From assembly GCF_000002595.2 (NCBI RefSeq), contig NC_057012.1:3669910-3733909 (forward strand): a stretch of 64,000 nt of DNA, in the 5' to 3' direction. This document shows, in pieces, positions 63,602 through 64,000 of this stretch. Made by a program: the position numbers and the translations under genes. Numbering within the stretch: the stretch's first letter is position 1; each line of letters opens with the position of its first letter. The DNA is from Chlamydomonas reinhardtii. Its lineage: Eukaryota > Chlorophyta > Chlorophyceae > Chlamydomonadales > Chlamydomonadaceae. The notes below the pieces were generated by a model, which worked only from the letters and a program-made list of their open reading frames with translations, was not told the origin of the DNA and searched no databases.

Positions 63602-64000
63602 GCTGCTCCGAGCCGAGTCGCCAAGGGCCCTGCTGGTCCACGCTGCGGCGCCGGTCCATGCTGGTGCGGCGGCCGCTGCCGGGGCGGTGCTGCTGCTGCT
63701 GGCTCCCGTGGTAGTGCGGCGGCGACTGCTGCCCCACCGCTGCGGCGGCGGCGCCCGCTTGGGCCTTGTGGATGCGCGGGTCCTCTGCCGTCACCACATA
63801 CGTGCGGTGCGGGTGCGGGTGCAGCGGCGACATCGACGCAGCCGCGGCGGGCGCGTGCGGGTCATGGAAGTCAAGGCTGGTGCGGCGGGAGCCGGGGCGG
63901 CTGCTGCTGCCGCCCGCTCCGCCGTGCTGCAGGTCGACACTGCTGCGGCGGCTGCCAGACGCGCTGCCGACGCCGGCGCCGCCGTGGTGTCCGTCCAGCG
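63219..64000 (-). CDS. C-terminal part of a low-complexity protein with repeated RRxS motifs; 5' end outside the window
   Basis: One frame is open on the minus strand from the window edge to a stop at 63219, giving at least 259 residues with strong G/C third positions. The sequence is Gly/Ser/Gln/Ala-rich and carries a recurring motif: SGSRRSSVDLQ, PGSRRTSLDFHD, GSGRRTSMD, RRRSVDQQ, GRRRSMSS and GRASLDG. These match basophilic-kinase targets (R-R-x-S/T of PKA, PKG or CDPK type) followed by a hydrophobic residue and Asp. A glutamine-rich block (QQHQQHQQQQQQAAQ) and a His/Pro stretch (SPLHPHPHRTYVV) lie between them. The likely role is a multi-site phosphorylated regulatory tail. No domain identifies the gene. 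TGTAA at 62620 fits its 3' end. Confidence 0.7.

Overview
The window is nuclear DNA of a green alga, almost certainly a volvocine or Chlamydomonas-like chlorophyte. Genes are split into many short exons with GT-AG introns. Coding third positions are strongly G/C. TGTAA, the chlorophycean polyadenylation signal, follows several stop codons. Introns are full of CA/GT arrays and C-runs. The encoded proteins (a Rab2 of 213 residues with a CC tail, RPL24, an organelle-type AspRS, a cyanobacterial-type radical SAM protein) fit an alga with a plastid. No tRNA, rRNA or CRISPR array was recognised.

Layout. 1-651: C-terminal end of a class 3 lipase (+). 1.4-7.3 kb: gene-poor, with a decayed Cys-rich coding relic (-), a probable terminal exon (+) and a double TATA motif. 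8.1-10.1 kb: complete Rab2 GTPase gene, 8 exons (-). 11.0-21.9 kb: a 28-exon gene (-) for a radical SAM protein with an N-terminal B12-binding-like region and a C-terminal DUF2344 domain; every exon phase closes to give about 1,099 residues. 22.6-24.5 kb: an inverted broken copy of two exons of that gene, followed by relic exons of an unrelated membrane-protein gene. 25.3-27.4 kb: a Ty3/gypsy pol fragment (-). 28.1-29.5 kb: a secreted, proline-rich repeat protein (+). 31.1-38.1 kb: a WD40 protein of about 1,690 residues with a huge low-complexity tail (-), head to head with a 171-residue uncharacterised protein (+, 38.5-39.5 kb). 40.4-47.3 kb: 16-exon bacterial/organellar-type aspartyl-tRNA synthetase (+). 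48.2-49.8 kb: a composite element with two identical 208-bp direct repeats. 50.4-51.4 kb: an intronless PP2A-like catalytic subunit (+). 53.1-54.4 kb: 3' part of a broken LINE (-). 55.5-57.8 kb: ribosomal protein L24 (+). 59.2-61.9 kb: a tandem-UIM protein (+). 63.2-64.0 kb: the 3' end of a gene (-) whose product carries repeated basophilic-kinase-like RRxS motifs.

The genes are unrelated housekeeping, trafficking, translation and signalling genes and do not form a pathway. Two sequence patterns stand out. First, a short repeat (core TTTAGTTTGGGCTGGTATCT) recurs seven times, four of them on the sense strand just upstream of 3' splice sites of two different genes, which is suggestive of an introner-like family. 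Second, intronic dinucleotide arrays are placed non-randomly: sense GT arrays lie next to donors and sense CA arrays next to acceptors. The radical SAM-DUF2344 gene, its nearby broken duplicate, and the 208-bp repeat element are the other main items for follow-up. Exon coordinates were read by eye from splice consensus and phase, without transcript data.
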